Shown here: piece by piece, positions 63,079-64,000 of the stretch
How positions within the stretch are numbered: the stretch's first letter is position 1
How the letters are laid out: every line of letters begins with the position of its first letter
Source: a bacterium
GTDB lineage: Bacteria; Electryoneota; AABM5-125-24; Hatepunaeales; Hatepunaeaceae
Length of the DNA: 64,000 bases
Direction of reading: 5' to 3'
Assembly (NCBI GenBank): GCA_021734165.1
Contig: JAIPJL010000005.1
Coordinates: 1 to 64,000 of the forward strand
Notes under the pieces: model-generated
The model's database searches: none
What the model was told of the DNA's origin: nothing
What the model saw: the letters and a program-made list of their open reading frames with translations, nothing else
Program-made: the position numbers and the translations under genes

Positions 63079-64000
63079 ATGTCAAGAGCCCTGCCGTTAA
63101 TTTTCAGCCTGCTTATACTACTTATTAACATAGCTCCCGCTGAAGCCCAGAGTTTTGATGATTATGGACTTTACGAAGTTGATTTCAACTGGATTGAGAT
63201 CGAAGATATTGGGATTCCACTTGAGGATATTGGAGATAACGATTTTCAGGGACCGTTCCCAATCGGATTTCCTTTTCAATATTTTGGACGTACGTATGAG
63301 CAATTCTGGATAAGCGCAAACGGCTTCATCGGATTTGGACCTACAACTTACTACCGGAGTACTGATAATCATGTACTTCCGCATGAACGAACCCCAAACA
63401 ATATAATTGCATTATACTGGAAAGACCTTGATCCTGCCGCGTTCTGGGCTGATGGGGTGATCTATTGGGGAATGCGTGGCGGTAGATTAGTTGTTCAGTT
63501 TGAGATGGTCGGGGAACGTAATTTTGAAGGTACAACACCTGAGAATACAGTTACCATGCAGGTTGTGCTTGAACCTGACGGAGATATAATTTTTCAATAT
63601 GAGAGATTTGGCGAGGAATTTAACCTTGAAAGAGGAACTATTGGTGTCGAGAAATATGATGGCAGCGCTGGACTGACCGTTTGGCATAATGGCGAAGGTG
63701 ATGGCATCGATGAATTAACCAATGAAACTGCATTTATGATCAGCAGAAGCGGTCCGGGAACGTTTCTTATCTGGGACGCTGGCACAATCACAACTTCAGG
63801 CGCCGCTCAGGCTAGAGCCTTGCGTTGGCTTGGAAATACGGTTGTACAACTAAATTCAGAGCAGAATTTACCTGATGATCTTGAAGGATACAACGGAGTA
63901 TTCGTAAACCTCGGCAACCATGGCAATCACGGTGATAATTATCACCAATTAAGTGCCGGTGAGGGTGAGATACTTGCTGCTTATTTAGAACAAGGCGGTG
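63079..64000 (+). CDS. Large secreted protein (3' cut by window end)
   Basis: Open from ATG 63079 through the end of the window without a stop, 307 codons seen. Signal peptide (about 1-24, 'NIAPAEAQ'), then a strand-rich domain with 'GPFPIGFPFQYFGRTYEQFWISANGFIGFG' and 'NNIIALYWKDLDPA', a beta-sandwich found at the N-terminus of many FCB secreted proteins, then 'VTMQVVLEPDGDIIFQYERF' and a second part rich in Gly/Asn. Probably another T9SS cargo; the C-terminus is not in view. The 172 bp upstream, after the C25 gene, hold no gene. Confidence 0.75.
   Translation, partial: MSRALPLIFSLLILLINIAPAEAQSFDDYGLYEVDFNWIEIEDIGIPLEDIGDNDFQGPFPIGFPFQYFGRTYEQFWISANGFIGFGPTTYYRSTDNHVLPHERTPNNIIALYWKDLDPAAFWADGVIYWGMRGGRLVVQFEMVGERNFEGTTPENTVTMQVVLEPDGDIIFQYERFGEEFNLERGTIGVEKYDGSAGLTVWHNGEGDGIDELTNETAFMISRSGPGTFLIWDAGTITTSGAAQARALRWLGNTVVQLNSEQNLPDDLEGYNGVFVNLGNHGNHGDNYHQLSAGEGEILAAYLEQGG

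Overview
The window is a stretch of chromosome from a Gram-negative (diderm) bacterium. It carries lipid A and outer-membrane genes (a Skp/OmpH-type chaperone, lpxD), a TonB-dependent receptor, lipoproteins, a PorV-like outer-membrane protein, and secreted proteins ending in an ~85-residue 'YPNPFN...GIYLF' sorting domain of the type IX secretion (T9SS) kind. Together with gene pairs such as efp-accB-accC and rsmB-PASTA-rpe, this points to the FCB superphylum, most likely an uncultured lineage outside classical Bacteroidetes; the exact phylum cannot be set from sequence reading alone. Base composition is moderate and AT-leaning, and TTG/GTG starts and 1-17 bp gene overlaps are very common.

Layout. 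0-16 kb is a core block on the + strand: skp (partial)-lpxD-pyrR-pyrB-pyrC, lepA, lepB, ligA, efp-accB-accC, gcvH-gcvPA, a slipin, a pseudouridine synthase and a PAP2 phosphatase. 16-21 kb is an accessory block: a small HNH protein and a two-gene candidate restriction-modification unit (a 1108-aa N6-adenine methyltransferase overlapping a PD-(D/E)XK protein by 4 bp) behind a strong promoter. 21-30 kb is mostly on the - strand: a PHP/glycosyltransferase fusion, a TonB-dependent receptor with a downstream tandem-duplicated secreted protein, and an OsmC protein. Upstream of the receptor are four half-sites with an exact 11-bp period resembling a Pho box, which suggests phosphate control.

30-48 kb is again core, on the + strand: tgt, an LVIVD lipoprotein, yajC, fmt, a YugP-like protease, rsmB, a PASTA protein, rpe, a membrane-anchored GH2-like protein lacking both catalytic glutamates, guaB, (rpsT on -), a TPR lipoprotein with a TonB C-terminal domain, pyrK-pyrD, rlpA and cdsA. 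The pyrimidine pathway is thus split between 1.6-4.4 kb (pyrR, pyrB, pyrC) and 45-47 kb (pyrK, pyrD).

48-54.6 kb holds a split transketolase, a lone peptide-ABC ATPase, a HEPN-like unknown, a small secreted protein and a MenA-like prenyltransferase, separated by palindromic intergenic repeats, including three copies of a 72-74 bp element. 54.6-64 kb has priA, a MA-type metalloprotease, a PorV-like protein, a zinc-ribbon membrane protein, a gingipain-like (C25) protease with a T9SS tail, and the start of another large secreted protein cut by the window end. No tRNA, rRNA, CRISPR array, transposase or integrase was recognised.
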